Notes: generated by a model not told the origin, from the sequence alone. DNA of 64,000 nucleotides from Pseudomonas putida (GCF_028682455.1 NZ_JANHLD010000001.1:1776001-1840000); one strand, 5' to 3'; shown: positions 1-15,035, counted from the first letter of the stretch. Numbers and translations: made by a program.

Positions 1-2
1 TT

Positions 3-530
3 ACCGATCCCTGGTCGGATCAGTTCGGTTCCGGCTACCAGTTGACCCAGGCGCTGATTGCCTTCGGTCGTGGCGAATGGCTGGGCGTCGGCCTGGGCAA
101 CAGCGTGCAGAAGCAGTTCTACCTGCCGGAAGCGCACACCGACTTCGTGTTCTCGGTGCTGGCCGAAGAGCTGGGCGTGGTCGGCTCGCTGGTCACCGTC
201 GCGCTGTTCGTGTTCGTCACCGTACGTGCCTTGTACATCGGCCTGTGGGCCGAGAAAGCCAAGCAGTTTTTCGCCGCCTACATGGCCTTTGGCCTGGCCT
301 TCCTGTGGATCGGCCAGTTCTTGATCAACATCGGTGTGAACGTCGGCCTGCTGCCGACCAAGGGCCTGACCCTGCCGTTCCTGAGCTACGGGGGCAGCTC
401 GCTGGTGATCTGCTGCGCCTGTGTGGGGTTGTTGCTGCGCATCGAGTGGGAGAGTCGCACCCACCTGGGCAGCGAAGAGCATGAATTCGATGAAAGCGAT
501 TTTGCCGAGGAGCCCAACCATGGCCGCTGA
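3..530 (+). CDS. ftsW: FtsW, peptidoglycan polymerase of the divisome (3' part only)
   Basis: FtsW is the SEDS-family glycosyltransferase that polymerises septal peptidoglycan from lipid II together with FtsI. Only the last 175 residues are present; the frame is open to the left edge, so the start lies outside the window. The visible part carries the conserved periplasmic segment [17 protein letters not shown], two hydrophobic spans and the family signature [16 protein letters not shown] near the C-terminus, followed by an acidic cytoplasmic tail. Its last 11 bases overlap murG, which fits the tightly coupled dcw operon. Identification is secure from sequence and neighbours. Confidence 0.97.
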   Translation, partial: TDPWSDQFGSGYQLTQALIAFGRGEWLGVGLGNSVQKQFYLPEAHTDFVFSVLAEELGVVGSLVTVALFVFVTVRALYIGLWAEKAKQFFAAYMAFGLAFLWIGQFLINIGVNVGLLPTKGLTLPFLSYGGSSLVICCACVGLLLRIEWESRTHLGSEEHEFDESDFAEEPNHGR

Positions 531-1591
531 CGGCAAGAACGTACTGATCATGGCGGGCGGCACCGGGGGCCATGTGTTCCCGGCCCTGGCCTGTGCCCGT
601 GAATTCCAGGCGCGCGGCTACAGCGTGCACTGGTTGGGTACGCCCCGTGGTATCGAGAACGAGTTGGTGCCGCAGGCAGGCTTGCCGCTGCACCTGATCA
701 ACGTCACCGGCCTGCGGGGCAAGGGCAAGCTGTCGTTGCTCAAGGCACCCTTTACCCTGGTAAAGGCGGTGTTGCAGGCCCGTCGCATCATTCGCCAGCT
801 CAAGCCGGTCTGTGTGGTCGGTTTTGGTGGTTATGTGACAGGGCCTGGTGGCGTTGCTGCAAGGTTGTGCGGTGTGCCTGTGGTGGTGCACGAGCAGAAC
901 GCCCGCGCCGGTACCGCCAATCGGCTGCTGGTGCCTTTGGCCGGCCGAGTCTGCGAAGCTTTCCCCGGCACTTTCAGTGCTTCGGACAAGCTGCGCACCA
1001 CCGGCAACCCGGTGCGCAGCGAGCTGTTCATGGAAACCCCGCGTGAGCCCCTGGGCACGCGCCGGCCACGTCTGCTGGTACTGGGCGGAAGCCTTGGCGC
1101 GGAACCGCTGAACAAATTGCTGCCCCAGGCCCTGGCCCAGGTGCCCGCGGACATTCGTCCCGAGGTATTCCACCAGGCGGGCAAGCAGCACGACCAGATT
1201 ACCGCCGAGCGCTATCGCGAGGCCGGAGTCGAGGCTCAGGTAGAGCCGTTTATCAAGGACATGGCCCAAGCCTATGGCTGGGCCGATCTGGTGGTCTGCC
1301 GCGCCGGCGCGCTGACCGTCAGTGAGCTGGCCGCGGCCGGCTTGCCATCGATGCTGGTGCCCTTGCCCCATGCCATCGACGATCACCAGACCCACAACGC
1401 CCATTATCTGGCCCGCGAAGGCGCTGCCTTCCTGATGCCACAAGCGACAACCGGCGCAGCGGAACTCGCTGAACGCCTGAACGAGGTGCTGATGCAACCG
1501 GAAAAACTCACCACCATGGCCGCCACTGCCCGGCGCCTGGCAAAACCTGCGGCCACCCGCACCGTGGTCGATATCTGCCTGGAGGTGGCCC

Positions 1592-1599
<8 letters not shown>
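520..1599 (+). CDS. murG: MurG, lipid II synthase (GlcNAc transferase)
   Basis: MurG transfers GlcNAc from UDP-GlcNAc to lipid I at the inner face of the cytoplasmic membrane, giving lipid II. The product of 359 residues has the usual length. The N-terminal G-loop GGTGGH is at residues 13-18, a second glycine-rich loop [11 protein letters not shown] opens the C-terminal domain, and the motif [12 protein letters not shown] lies between. I start at the ATG inside the 3' end of ftsW because a purine-rich GAGGAGC sits just upstream and residues before it have no family similarity. The 3' end overlaps murC by 8 bases, so translation is probably coupled along the operon. Confidence 0.97.
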
Positions 1600-4002
<2,403 letters not shown>

Positions 4003-4006
4003 GCCC

Positions 4007-4876
4007 ATGCAAGGCGCGATGTTACGTCATCAGCAACCCGCCACCGGCCGTAGCAAGCCGGTGCCGCGTGGTGCCAGCCGGATGGTGGCCAAGGAGCCAC
4101 TGTCGGCGCGCCTGCCCAAGGCCAACTTCAGCGTCTTCAAGCGCCTGCTGTGGCCGGTGCTGCTGGTGGCCGCAGGTTTTGCCGCCTACGAAGGCGCGCA
4201 ACGCCTGATGCCCTATGCCGACCGGCCGATCACCAAGATCGCCGTGCAGGGCGACCTGAGCTACATCAGCCAGCAGGCTGTGCAGCAGCGAATTGCCCCA
4301 TATGTGTCGGCCAGCTTCTTCACCGTCGACCTTGCCAGCATGCGTGCAGAACTGGAGCAAATGCCCTGGATCGCCCATGCCGAGGTACGCAGGGTCTGGC
4401 CGGATGAAGTGGTGATCCGCCTGGAAGAACAGTTGCCGGTGGCGCGCTGGGGAGAGGAGGCCTTGTTGAACAACCAGGGCCAGGCATTCACCCCGCGCGA
4501 ACTGGCCAACTATGAGCACCTGCCGCAGCTGTTCGGGCCGCAGCGGGCGCAGCAACAAGTGATGCAGCAGTATCAGGTACTGAGCCAGATGTTGCGGCCA
4601 ATGGGCTTCTCGATTGCCCGGCTGGAGTTGCGTGAACGCGGCAGCTGGTTCCTGACCACTGGCGCCGGTAGCGCAGGTGCGGGGGTCGAACTGCTGTTGG
4701 GACGCGATCATCTGGTGGAAAAGATGCGCCGTTTCATTGCCATTTACGACAAGACACTCAAAGAACAGATCACGAACATCGCCCGCATCGATCTGCGTTA
4801 CGCCAATGGCCTGGCCGTTGGCTGGCGGGAAACGATTGCACCGACGACGGCCCAACCCGCCGTTGCGAAGAATTAG
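4007..4876 (+). CDS. ftsQ: FtsQ, divisome assembly protein
   Basis: FtsQ is a bitopic inner-membrane protein that links early and late divisome proteins through the FtsQLB complex. The 289-residue protein has a basic cytoplasmic N-terminus, one membrane span around residues 46-62 (rich in Leu, Val and Ala), a periplasmic POTRA domain starting near [19 protein letters not shown], and the beta-domain that follows. It sits between ddlB and ftsA, its usual place, with only 14 bases to ftsA. An in-frame ATG five codons downstream is a possible alternative start. Confidence 0.95.
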   Translation: MQGAMLRHQQPATGRSKPVPRGASRMVAKEPLSARLPKANFSVFKRLLWPVLLVAAGFAAYEGAQRLMPYADRPITKIAVQGDLSYISQQAVQQRIAPYVSASFFTVDLASMRAELEQMPWIAHAEVRRVWPDEVVIRLEEQLPVARWGEEALLNNQGQAFTPRELANYEHLPQLFGPQRAQQQVMQQYQVLSQMLRPMGFSIARLELRERGSWFLTTGAGSAGAGVELLLGRDHLVEKMRRFIAIYDKTLKEQITNIARIDLRYANGLAVGWRETIAPTTAQPAVAKN

Positions 4877-4890
4877 AGAGAGGCAGGACC

Positions 4891-6144
4891 ATGGCAAATG
4901 CGCATAGCGGCAAAATGATCGTCGGGCTGGATATCGGCACCTCCAAGGTAGTGGCGCTGGTAGGCGAAGTCGCCGCCGACGGTACCCTGGAAATCGTCGG
5001 TATCGGCACCCACCCGTCACGCGGGCTGAAGAAGGGCGTGGTGGTCAATATCGAATCGACCGTGCAGTCGATCCAGCGTGCGGTGGAAGAAGCCCAGCTG
5101 ATGGCCGGCTGCCGGATCCACTCCGCCTTCGTTGGCGTGGCCGGCAATCACATCCGCAGCCTGAACTCCCACGGCATCGTCGCGATCCGCGACCGTGAGG
5201 TCAGTGCCGCAGACCTTGAGCGCGTGCTGGACGCCGCCCAGGCCGTTGCCATTCCTGCCGACCAGCGGGTGCTGCACACCCTGCCGCAGGACTATGTGAT
5301 CGACAACCAGGAAGGCGTGCGCGAGCCACTGGGCATGTCGGGCGTACGTCTGGAAGCCAAGGTCCACGTGGTGACCTGCGCCGTCAATGCCGCGCAGAAC
5401 ATCGAGAAGTGCGTGCGCCGCTGTGGCCTGGAGATCGACGACATCATCCTCGAGCAGTTGGCCTCGGCCTACTCGGTGTTGACCGATGACGAGAAGGAAC
5501 TGGGCGTGTGCCTGGTGGACATCGGCGGTGGCACCACCGATATCGCCATCTTCACCGAAGGCGCCATTCGTCACACCGCCGTGATCCCGATTGCCGGCGA
5601 CCAGGTGACCAACGATATCGCCATGGCCCTGCGCACCCCGACCCAGTACGCCGAAGAGATCAAGATCCGCTACGCCTGTGCCCTGGCCAAGCTGGCCGGT
5701 GCCGGCGAAACCATCAAGGTGCCGAGCGTCGGCGATCGCCCGCCGCGCGAACTGTCGCGCCAGGCCCTGGCCGAGGTGGTCGAGCCGCGTTACGACGAAC
5801 TTTTCACCCTGATCCAGGCCGAACTGCGCCGCAGTGGCTACGAAGACCTGGTGCCAGCGGGCATCGTCCTGACCGGCGGTACTTCGAAAATGGAAGGCGC
5901 AGTAGAGCTGGCCGAAGAAATTTTCCACATGCCGGTACGCCTGGGCGTGCCGCATAGCGTTCGGGGCCTGAGCGACGTCGTGCGCAACCCGATTTATTCC
6001 ACCGGTGTGGGCCTTCTGACCTACGGCCTGCAAAAGCAGTCCGACGGCGTGACCCTGACCGGCAACAGCAGCAGCAACTATGGCGATGAACCCAAGGCAC
6101 CAGCGTTCGAGCGCTTCACTCGCTGGGTCAAAGGCAACTTTTAA
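4891..6144 (+). CDS. ftsA: FtsA, actin-like membrane anchor of the Z-ring
   Basis: FtsA is an actin-fold ATPase that tethers FtsZ to the membrane and recruits later division proteins. The 417-residue product has the phosphate-1 motif VGLDIGTSKVVALVGEV near the N-terminus, the phosphate-2 motif LVDIGGGTTDIAIF in the middle, an adenosine motif GIVLTGGTSKMEGAVELAEE, and the C-terminal amphipathic membrane-targeting helix ending FERFTRWVKGNF. A GAGAGAGGCAGG ribosome-binding stretch precedes the ATG. It lies 57 bases upstream of ftsZ. Confidence 0.98.
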   Translation: MANAHSGKMIVGLDIGTSKVVALVGEVAADGTLEIVGIGTHPSRGLKKGVVVNIESTVQSIQRAVEEAQLMAGCRIHSAFVGVAGNHIRSLNSHGIVAIRDREVSAADLERVLDAAQAVAIPADQRVLHTLPQDYVIDNQEGVREPLGMSGVRLEAKVHVVTCAVNAAQNIEKCVRRCGLEIDDIILEQLASAYSVLTDDEKELGVCLVDIGGGTTDIAIFTEGAIRHTAVIPIAGDQVTNDIAMALRTPTQYAEEIKIRYACALAKLAGAGETIKVPSVGDRPPRELSRQALAEVVEPRYDELFTLIQAELRRSGYEDLVPAGIVLTGGTSKMEGAVELAEEIFHMPVRLGVPHSVRGLSDVVRNPIYSTGVGLLTYGLQKQSDGVTLTGNSSSNYGDEPKAPAFERFTRWVKGNF

Positions 6145-6201
6145 AAGTTTCAAAGCAGTAGTAGTAGGCGCAAAAACTAGAGAACAGTAAGGAGAGGGAA
6201 A

Positions 6202-7392
6202 ATGTTCGAGCTCGTAGACAACGTCCCGCAAAGTCCGGTCATCAAAGTGATCGGCGTCGGTGGCGGCGGTGGCAACGCCGTCAATCACATGGTCAAGAGC
6301 AACATCGAAGGCGTCGAGTTCATCTGCGCCAACACCGATGCTCAAGCGCTGAAAAACATCGGCGCGCGCACCATCCTGCAACTGGGCACCGGCGTGACCA
6401 AGGGCCTGGGTGCTGGCGCCAATCCGGAAGTCGGTCGTCAGGCCGCGCTGGAAGATCGCGAGCGCATCGCTGAAGTGCTGCAGGGCACCAACATGGTGTT
6501 CATCACCACCGGCATGGGTGGCGGTACCGGTACCGGTGCTGCGCCGATCATCGCCGAAGTGGCCAAGGAACTGGGCATCCTCACCGTTGCGGTGGTTACC
6601 CGTCCGTTCCCGTTCGAAGGCCGCAAGCGCATGCAGATCGCCGACGAAGGCATCCGCGCGCTGGCAGAAAGCGTCGACTCGCTGATCACCATCCCCAACG
6701 AGAAGCTGCTGACCATCCTGGGCAAGGATGCCAGCCTGCTGTCCGCCTTCGCCAAGGCTGACGACGTACTGGCCGGTGCCGTTCGCGGTATCTCCGACAT
6801 CATCAAGCGTCCGGGCATGATCAACGTCGACTTCGCCGACGTACGGACCGTGATGAGCGAAATGGGCATGGCGATGATGGGCACTGGCTGCGCCAGCGGT
6901 CCGAACCGTGCACGTGAAGCGACCGAGGCAGCCATCCGCAACCCGCTGCTCGAAGACGTCAACCTGCAGGGTGCTCGCGGCATCCTGGTGAACATCACCG
7001 CAGGTCCTGACCTGTCGCTGGGTGAGTACTCGGACGTCGGTAGCATCATCGAAGCCTTCGCTTCCGATCACGCCATGGTCAAGGTCGGTACTGTTATCGA
7101 TCCGGACATGCGTGACGAGCTGCACGTGACCGTGGTTGCCACGGGCCTGGGCGCGAAGATCGAGAAGCCGGTCAAGGTCATCGACAACACCATGCAGACT
7201 GTCGCCATGCAGACCGCAGCCCCTGCGCCTGTGCGCCAGGAACAAGCGTCGGTGAACTATCGTGACCTGGAGCGTCCGACCGTGATGCGCAACCAGGCGC
7301 ATGCCGGTGCAGCCGCCGCTGCCAAGCTCAATCCGCAAGACGATCTGGACTATCTGGACATTCCAGCTTTCCTGCGTCGTCAGGCCGATTGA
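6202..7392 (+). CDS. ftsZ: FtsZ, tubulin-like cell-division GTPase
   Basis: FtsZ polymerises into the Z-ring that positions and drives septation. The 396-residue protein shows the glycine-rich N-terminal strand IKVIGVGGGGGNAVNHM, the tubulin signature GGGTGTG at 106-112, the synergy-loop region and the C-terminal peptide DYLDIPAFLRRQAD that binds FtsA and ZipA. A strong AAGGAGAGGG ribosome-binding site precedes the ATG, in line with its higher expression than the upstream genes. The 57-base ftsA-ftsZ gap contains no clear terminator, so read-through from upstream is likely. Confidence 0.99.
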   Translation: MFELVDNVPQSPVIKVIGVGGGGGNAVNHMVKSNIEGVEFICANTDAQALKNIGARTILQLGTGVTKGLGAGANPEVGRQAALEDRERIAEVLQGTNMVFITTGMGGGTGTGAAPIIAEVAKELGILTVAVVTRPFPFEGRKRMQIADEGIRALAESVDSLITIPNEKLLTILGKDASLLSAFAKADDVLAGAVRGISDIIKRPGMINVDFADVRTVMSEMGMAMMGTGCASGPNRAREATEAAIRNPLLEDVNLQGARGILVNITAGPDLSLGEYSDVGSIIEAFASDHAMVKVGTVIDPDMRDELHVTVVATGLGAKIEKPVKVIDNTMQTVAMQTAAPAPVRQEQASVNYRDLERPTVMRNQAHAGAAAAAKLNPQDDLDYLDIPAFLRRQAD

Positions 7393-7419
7393 TGAAATTT
7401 ATCAGGGGTATAAGGGTGA

Positions 7420-7452
7420 TTGGTGTTCAGCAAAGGCCGGGTCTGGTATTAT
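7420..7452 (+). promoter_or_regulatory. Candidate promoter of lpxC (extended -10)
   Basis: Within the 112-base gap between ftsZ and lpxC, TGGTATTAT (7444-7452) is an extended -10 with TATTAT at 7447-7452. Upstream, TTGGTG at 7420-7425 resembles a -35 but lies 21 bases away, so the extended -10 carries most of the call. I saw no intrinsic terminator after ftsZ, so lpxC may also be read from the division operon. Confidence 0.4.
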
Positions 7453-7468
7453 CCCCAGCCTTTGTTGA

Positions 7469-8416
<948 letters not shown>

Positions 8417-8442
8417 GTTCGAACACTCTCTCTAGTGATTGA

Positions 8443-8466
8443 GGCCACCTTCGGGTGGCCTTTTTT
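8443..8466 (+). terminator. Intrinsic terminator after lpxC
   Basis: A 7-bp stem GGCCACC/GGTGGCC closes a TTCG tetraloop and runs directly into six T residues. It ends the long division/wall transcription unit. It also lies 18 bases beyond the stop of the convergent dciA gene. Confidence 0.9.
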
Positions 8467-8484
8467 ATTGCCCGTTCCTACGAG

Positions 8485-8952
8485 TCACTCGCCGGCAGTG
8501 TTCTTGTCTCGCGCATGGCTGGCCAGGCGTTCCAGCGCGGCTTTGAGCTTCGGATCGCTGATGCCCTCGGCGGTGGCCTGGATGCTTTCGGCAGCGCGGG
8601 TGGAGAGGTCGGCGGTGTGGCCGACAGCGCGGCTCTGGGTGGTCGGCGGTTGGACCTTGAACAGGATGCGGGTGAGGCTCGAAAACGCCTCGAGGGTCTG
8701 CAGCTGGCGTTGCAGGCGCTTTTGCTGGTAGCGCAGGCGAGTGGCCCAGTGGCCGTCGGTGACGATCAGCAGCAGCGTCCCTTCGCGCCAGGAGGCGATA
8801 TGGCAGTGTTCGCGGGCAGCCGGCTGCAACTGGCTGTCGAGCAGCTTTTGCAGTTGCGCCAGGCGCTGGGCCTGGCTGAACAGGGCTTTGAGCGGCCGAG
8901 CTTCGCGCAGCAGAACCGCTGGGGCGCGTGCCGGCAAGGGGCGAAAAGCCAT
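8485..8952 (-). CDS. dciA: DciA (DUF721), replicative helicase operator
   Basis: The 155-residue protein belongs to the DUF721 family, identified as DciA, the ancestral loader/operator of the DnaB helicase in bacteria without DnaC; Pseudomonas is one such group. It begins MAFRPLPARAP and contains the family core with the segment SWREGTLLLIVTDGHWATRLRYQ at about residues 55-77 (wrapping a conserved Trp), then a basic helix and a variable tail. I start at this ATG because an AGGT element lies 7-10 bases upstream and the longer frame adds residues with no family likeness. It is transcribed toward lpxC, apart from secA. Confidence 0.85.
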   Translation of the reverse strand: MAFRPLPARAPAVLLREARPLKALFSQAQRLAQLQKLLDSQLQPAAREHCHIASWREGTLLLIVTDGHWATRLRYQQKRLQRQLQTLEAFSSLTRILFKVQPPTTQSRAVGHTADLSTRAAESIQATAEGISDPKLKAALERLASHARDKNTAGE

Positions 8953-9048
8953 GGGGATACACCTGAAGTTACAGAACAGGCATCTTATCAGATCCCCTGG
9001 CAAGCGCCTTGTCCGGGTGCCAGGTGAAAACTTCATGTAGCCAATGGG

Positions 9049-9235
9049 TTGAAGTTGTGAAAAAAGCCCTTATTGTAAAAAAGCCCCGTCAAAGCGCTGT
9101 GCCAGCATCGTGGAAATCCGCCACTTTCCTCACCATCGTTTCCGGGTAGAATGCTCGTTCGCATGCGGCCATAAGGGCTGCACGGGCGACTCACGGGGCC
9201 GCCCTCCATCCCTATGTGTGGAAGATCCTGCCAAT
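9049..9235 (+). promoter_or_regulatory. secA leader with candidate promoter
   Basis: The dciA-secA gap holds TTGAAG (9049-9054) and TATTGT (9071-9076), 16 bases apart, a plausible sigma-70 promoter. A nearly identical AAAAAAGCCC repeat occurs twice (9059-9068 and 9078-9087). Further down, TAGAAT (9147-9152) could be a second -10. A GC-rich hairpin GGGCG/CGCCC (9184-9188/9200-9204) lies in the leader about 32 bases before secA. No secM-like reading frame is evident. Confidence 0.35.
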
Positions 9236-11971
<2,736 letters not shown>

Positions 11972-12008
11972 GTCGTCTGCCCGGCAGTACGCTGATTCAT
12001 GAACACCG

Positions 12009-12038
12009 CGCCGCGACAGGTTTCCAACCGTCGCGGCG
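12009..12038 (+). terminator. Long hairpin after secA
   Basis: A 9-bp GC-rich stem CGCCGCGAC/GTCGCGGCG is extended inward by GGTT/AACC, leaving a 3-base loop. Only TTGTTCC follows, so it is a weak intrinsic terminator by itself. A second, better terminator lies 15 bases downstream. Confidence 0.5.
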
Positions 12039-12053
12039 TTGTTCCATCTCAAG

Positions 12054-12084
12054 CACCGGCATCATCGGGCCGGTGTATTTTTTC
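12054..12084 (+). terminator. Intrinsic terminator directly in front of argJ
   Basis: The stem CACCGGC/GCCGGTG (12054-12060/12069-12075) is followed by TATTTTTTC, a standard intrinsic terminator. It ends one base before the TAGGAG ribosome-binding site of argJ, so any argJ transcript begun upstream must pass through it. It may end secA transcription, act as an attenuator, or both. Confidence 0.75.
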
Positions 12085-12097
12085 TAGGAGCGCTTAC

Positions 12098-13315
12098 ATG
12101 GCTGTTGGTCTTGGTCCTTTGCCAACGTTGCACCCGGTTCCAGGTTTCGAACTCGGTATCGCCTCTGCGGGTATCAAGCGCCCGGGGCGCAAGGACGTAG
12201 TGGTCATGCGCTGCGCCGAAGGCTCCAGCGTTGCCGGCGTGTTCACCCTCAACGCGTTCTGCGCAGCCCCGGTGATCCTGGCCAAGCAGCGCGTGCAGGG
12301 TACTGTGCGCTATCTGTTGACCAACACCGGCAATGCCAACGCCGGCACCGGCGCGCCGGGCCTGGCAGCCGCCGAGCGCACCTGCGCCAAGCTGGCCGAG
12401 TTGACCGGCGTCGATGCCAGTGCCGTGTTGCCGTTCTCCACCGGTGTGATCGGTGAGCCGTTGCCGGTCGAGAAGATCGAAGGCGCCCTGCAAGCGGCCC
12501 TGGATGACCTGTCGGAAAACAACTGGGCCGAAGCCGCCACCGGCATCATGACCACCGACACCCTGCCCAAGGGTGCCAGCCGTCAGTTCCAGCATGAAGG
12601 CGTGACCATTACCGTTACCGGTATCAGCAAAGGTGCCGGCATGATCCGCCCGAACATGGCCACCATGCTCGGCTACATCGCCACCGACGCCAAGGTCGCT
12701 CCTCATGTGCTCAAGGACCTGATGCTCGACGGGGCCAACAAGTCGTTCAACCGCATCACCATCGATGGCGATACCTCGACCAACGACTGCTGCATGCTGA
12801 TCGCTACCGGCAAGGCCGATGTCGCCGAGGTTGTCGAAGCCCGCGGCGCGCTGTTCGAGGCGCTGAAAAAGGCGGTGTTCGAGGTGTGCATGGAAGTGGC
12901 CCAGGCCATCGTCCGTGACGGCGAGGGTGCGACCAAGTTCGTCACCGTCGAAGTCAACGGCGGCGGCAACCACCAGGAGTGCCTGGATGTCGGCTATGCG
13001 GTGGCTCACTCGCCGCTGATCAAGACCGCGCTGTTTGCCTCCGACCCGAACTGGGGCCGGATCCTGGCCGCGGTCGGTCGTGCCGGCGTGCCGGACCTGG
13101 ACGTCAGCCTGATCGACGTGTACCTGGGTGATGTCTGCATCGCCAGCAAGGGTGGCCGCAGCGCCAGTTACACCGAAGCCCAGGGTTCGGCGGTGATGGC
13201 TGAAGAAGAAATCACCATCCGCATCGAGCTGGGTCGTGGCCAGTGCAGCGAAACCATCTGGACCACCGACCTGTCCCACGAGTACGTGAAAATCAACGCC
13301 GAGTACCGTACCTGA
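12098..13315 (+). CDS. argJ: ArgJ, glutamate N-acetyltransferase / amino-acid acetyltransferase
   Basis: ArgJ moves the acetyl group from N-acetylornithine to glutamate, recycling acetyl in arginine synthesis. The 405-residue proenzyme cleaves itself into two subunits. The self-cleavage motif is GAGMIRPNMATMLGYI, with the cut expected before Thr189, which becomes the nucleophile. The oxyanion-hole region STGVIGEPLP (about 114-123) is present. I start at the ATG behind TAGGAG; the longer open frame begins inside the terminator region. It is monocistronic, with REP DNA downstream. Confidence 0.96.
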   Translation: MAVGLGPLPTLHPVPGFELGIASAGIKRPGRKDVVVMRCAEGSSVAGVFTLNAFCAAPVILAKQRVQGTVRYLLTNTGNANAGTGAPGLAAAERTCAKLAELTGVDASAVLPFSTGVIGEPLPVEKIEGALQAALDDLSENNWAEAATGIMTTDTLPKGASRQFQHEGVTITVTGISKGAGMIRPNMATMLGYIATDAKVAPHVLKDLMLDGANKSFNRITIDGDTSTNDCCMLIATGKADVAEVVEARGALFEALKKAVFEVCMEVAQAIVRDGEGATKFVTVEVNGGGNHQECLDVGYAVAHSPLIKTALFASDPNWGRILAAVGRAGVPDLDVSLIDVYLGDVCIASKGGRSASYTEAQGSAVMAEEEITIRIELGRGQCSETIWTTDLSHEYVKINAEYRT

Positions 13316-13330
13316 GACCGTTGTGCGGCT

Positions 13331-13388
13331 GATCGCCGGCAGCGCCGGCTTCCACAGATGTGTGTGGGAGTCGGCGTTGCCGGCGATC
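13331..13388. repeat. REP pair (inverted, GATCGCCGGC type)
   Basis: Two 26-base arms face each other (13331-13356 and 13363-13388), both starting or ending with GATCGCCGGC and carrying a CGCCGGC/GCCGGCG inner stem and a TTCCACA/TGTGGGA edge. Six bases separate them. This is a different REP subtype from the GCGGGCTTGCCCCGCGA copies elsewhere in the window. It sits between argJ and the GST gene and could stabilise or end the argJ message. Confidence 0.8.
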
Positions 13389-13432
13389 CAGTTGCGAAGG
13401 TCCTTTCTCTCCACACCCCCTGGAGCCGAACC

Positions 13433-14065
13433 ATGAGCTACCACCTGATCATCGGCGACAAGCTGTACTCCTCCTGGTCGCTGCGCGGCGCCCTGGCCCT
13501 CGAACTGGCCGGAGCCGACTACGAAGAAACCCTGATCAAACTCAACCAGCCCGATACCCGCGCACGCCTGCTCGAGCATTCGCCAACCGCCAAGGTACCG
13601 CTGCTCAAGTGCGAGCACGGGGTGATTGCCGACTCGCTGGCCATTGCCGAGTACCTGGCCGAGCGCCATCCCGAAGCCAACCTGTGGCCCACCGATATCG
13701 GCGCCCGTGCCCAGGCACGCTCTGCCTGCGCGCAGATGCACAGCGGGTTCTTCGCCTTGCGCGGCACCATGCCGTTCGATCTGTCTCGTGACGAAGCGCT
13801 GGAGAACATACCGCTGGATGTACAGGTCGACATCGACCGCATCGTTGCACTGTGGTCCGAATGCCGCCTGGCATCCAAGGAAGCAGGTCCTTTCCTGTTC
13901 GGCACGCCGAGCCTGGCCGATGCTTTCTTCGCGCCGGTCGCCGTTCGACTGCGTACCTATCGCGTGGACGTGCCGGCGCAAGCGGCTTCCTACATCGAGA
14001 CCATCTACAACTGGCCGGCTTTCCAGGCCTGGCAAAAGGCTGGCCTGGCGGAGCGTGAAGGGTGA
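13433..14065 (+). CDS. Glutathione S-transferase family protein
   Basis: The 210-residue protein has a thioredoxin-like N-terminal domain with LYSSWSLRGALALELAG (the glutathione-activating Ser/Cys region) and the glutathione-binding stretch KVPLLKCEHGVIADSLAIAEYLAE, followed by an all-helical C-terminal domain. It probably conjugates or reduces small electrophiles in the cytosol; the substrate cannot be read from sequence. The ATG follows a TGGAG element and the REP pair. Its stop overlaps the GTG start of the Nudix gene (GTGA), so the two are translationally coupled. Confidence 0.88.
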   Translation: MSYHLIIGDKLYSSWSLRGALALELAGADYEETLIKLNQPDTRARLLEHSPTAKVPLLKCEHGVIADSLAIAEYLAERHPEANLWPTDIGARAQARSACAQMHSGFFALRGTMPFDLSRDEALENIPLDVQVDIDRIVALWSECRLASKEAGPFLFGTPSLADAFFAPVAVRLRTYRVDVPAQAASYIETIYNWPAFQAWQKAGLAEREG

Positions 14066-15009
14066 AACGTGTACATGTAGCGGCAGCGGTCATTCGCGGT
14101 ACCGACGGTCGTATCCTGATTGCCCGTCGCGCCGATAGCCAGCACCAGGGTGGCCTGTGGGAGTTTCCCGGAGGCAAGGTGGAAGAGGGCGAAGCAGTCG
14201 AAGTCGCGCTGGCCCGTGAGTTGAACGAAGAGCTGGGGATTGTCGTCACTGCCGCCCGGCCGCTGATCAAGATCAAGCATGACTACCCGGACAAGCAAGT
14301 GCTGCTGGATGTCTGGGAAGTCGGCAGCTTTACCGGCGAGCCTCATGGTGCCGAAGGCCAACCGCTGGCCTGGGTGACGGCCCGTGAACTGCCACACTAC
14401 GATTTTCCCGAGGCCAATCAGCCGATCGTGGCCGCCGCACGCTTGCCCGGCGAATACCTGATCACCCCGGATGGCCTGGAAGTCCCGCAGATGCTGCGTG
14501 GCATCCAGAAAGCCATCGCGGGGGGGATCAAGCTGGTGCAGTTGCGCGCCCCGAACATGTACGACCCCAAGTACCGCGACGTGGCGGTTGATGCGGTGGG
14601 GCTGTGTGCGGGCAAGGCGCAACTGATGCTCAAGGGGCCGCTGGAGTGGCTGGGGGATTTCCCGGCTGCCGGGTGGCACCTGACGTCCGAGCAATTGCGC
14701 AAGTACGCGAGCAAGGGCCGGCCGTTCCCGAAAGAGCGTTGGTTGGCGGCGTCCTGCCACAATGCCGAGGAGTTGTCCCTGGCCGAACAGATGGGCGTGG
14801 ACTTTGTCACCCTGTCGCCGGTGCAGGCGACCCAGACGCATCCTGATGCCCAGCCGCTCGGTTGGGACCAGGTGCGGCAGATGATCGAGGGCTTCAACAA
14901 GCCGGTGTATCTGCTAGGGGGTGTGGGGGCGACCGAGCGGGAGAAGGCCTGGCAGCACGGTGCCCAGGGTGTTGCAGGGATCCGGGCATTCTGGCCTGAA
15001 GTTTTGTAG
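14062..15009 (+). CDS. Nudix hydrolase fused to a ThiE-like domain
   Basis: A 315-residue two-domain protein. Residues 1 to about 130 are a MutT-type Nudix hydrolase with a complete Nudix box at 38-60 (G-x5-E-x7-RELNEELGI), expected to clean oxidised nucleotides such as 8-oxo-dGTP. Residues from about 135 onward resemble thiamine-phosphate synthase (a beta/alpha barrel; segments KLVQLRAPNMYDPKYRD and GVDFVTLSPVQATQTHPDA). This fusion is widespread in gamma-proteobacteria; the role of the ThiE-like half is not established. The GTG start is fixed by the 4-base overlap with the GST stop. Confidence 0.9.
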   Translation: MKRVHVAAAVIRGTDGRILIARRADSQHQGGLWEFPGGKVEEGEAVEVALARELNEELGIVVTAARPLIKIKHDYPDKQVLLDVWEVGSFTGEPHGAEGQPLAWVTARELPHYDFPEANQPIVAAARLPGEYLITPDGLEVPQMLRGIQKAIAGGIKLVQLRAPNMYDPKYRDVAVDAVGLCAGKAQLMLKGPLEWLGDFPAAGWHLTSEQLRKYASKGRPFPKERWLAASCHNAEELSLAEQMGVDFVTLSPVQATQTHPDAQPLGWDQVRQMIEGFNKPVYLLGGVGATEREKAWQHGAQGVAGIRAFWPEVL

Positions 15010-15029
15010 GGGCGGGCTTGCCCCGCGAG
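15010..15029. repeat. Single REP element
   Basis: One copy of the GCGGGCTTGCCCCGCGA core follows the Nudix-ThiE stop codon directly and lies in the 26-base gap before the convergent adenosyltransferase gene. Its stem (GGGGCGGG.../CCCCGCG) may serve as the 3' end signal for both genes. Confidence 0.75.
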
Positions 15030-15035
15030 GGGCCG

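Noticed and set aside
9037..9235. secM-type regulatory gene upstream of secA
   Set aside because: No reading frame with a signal peptide and arrest motif is present in the gap.
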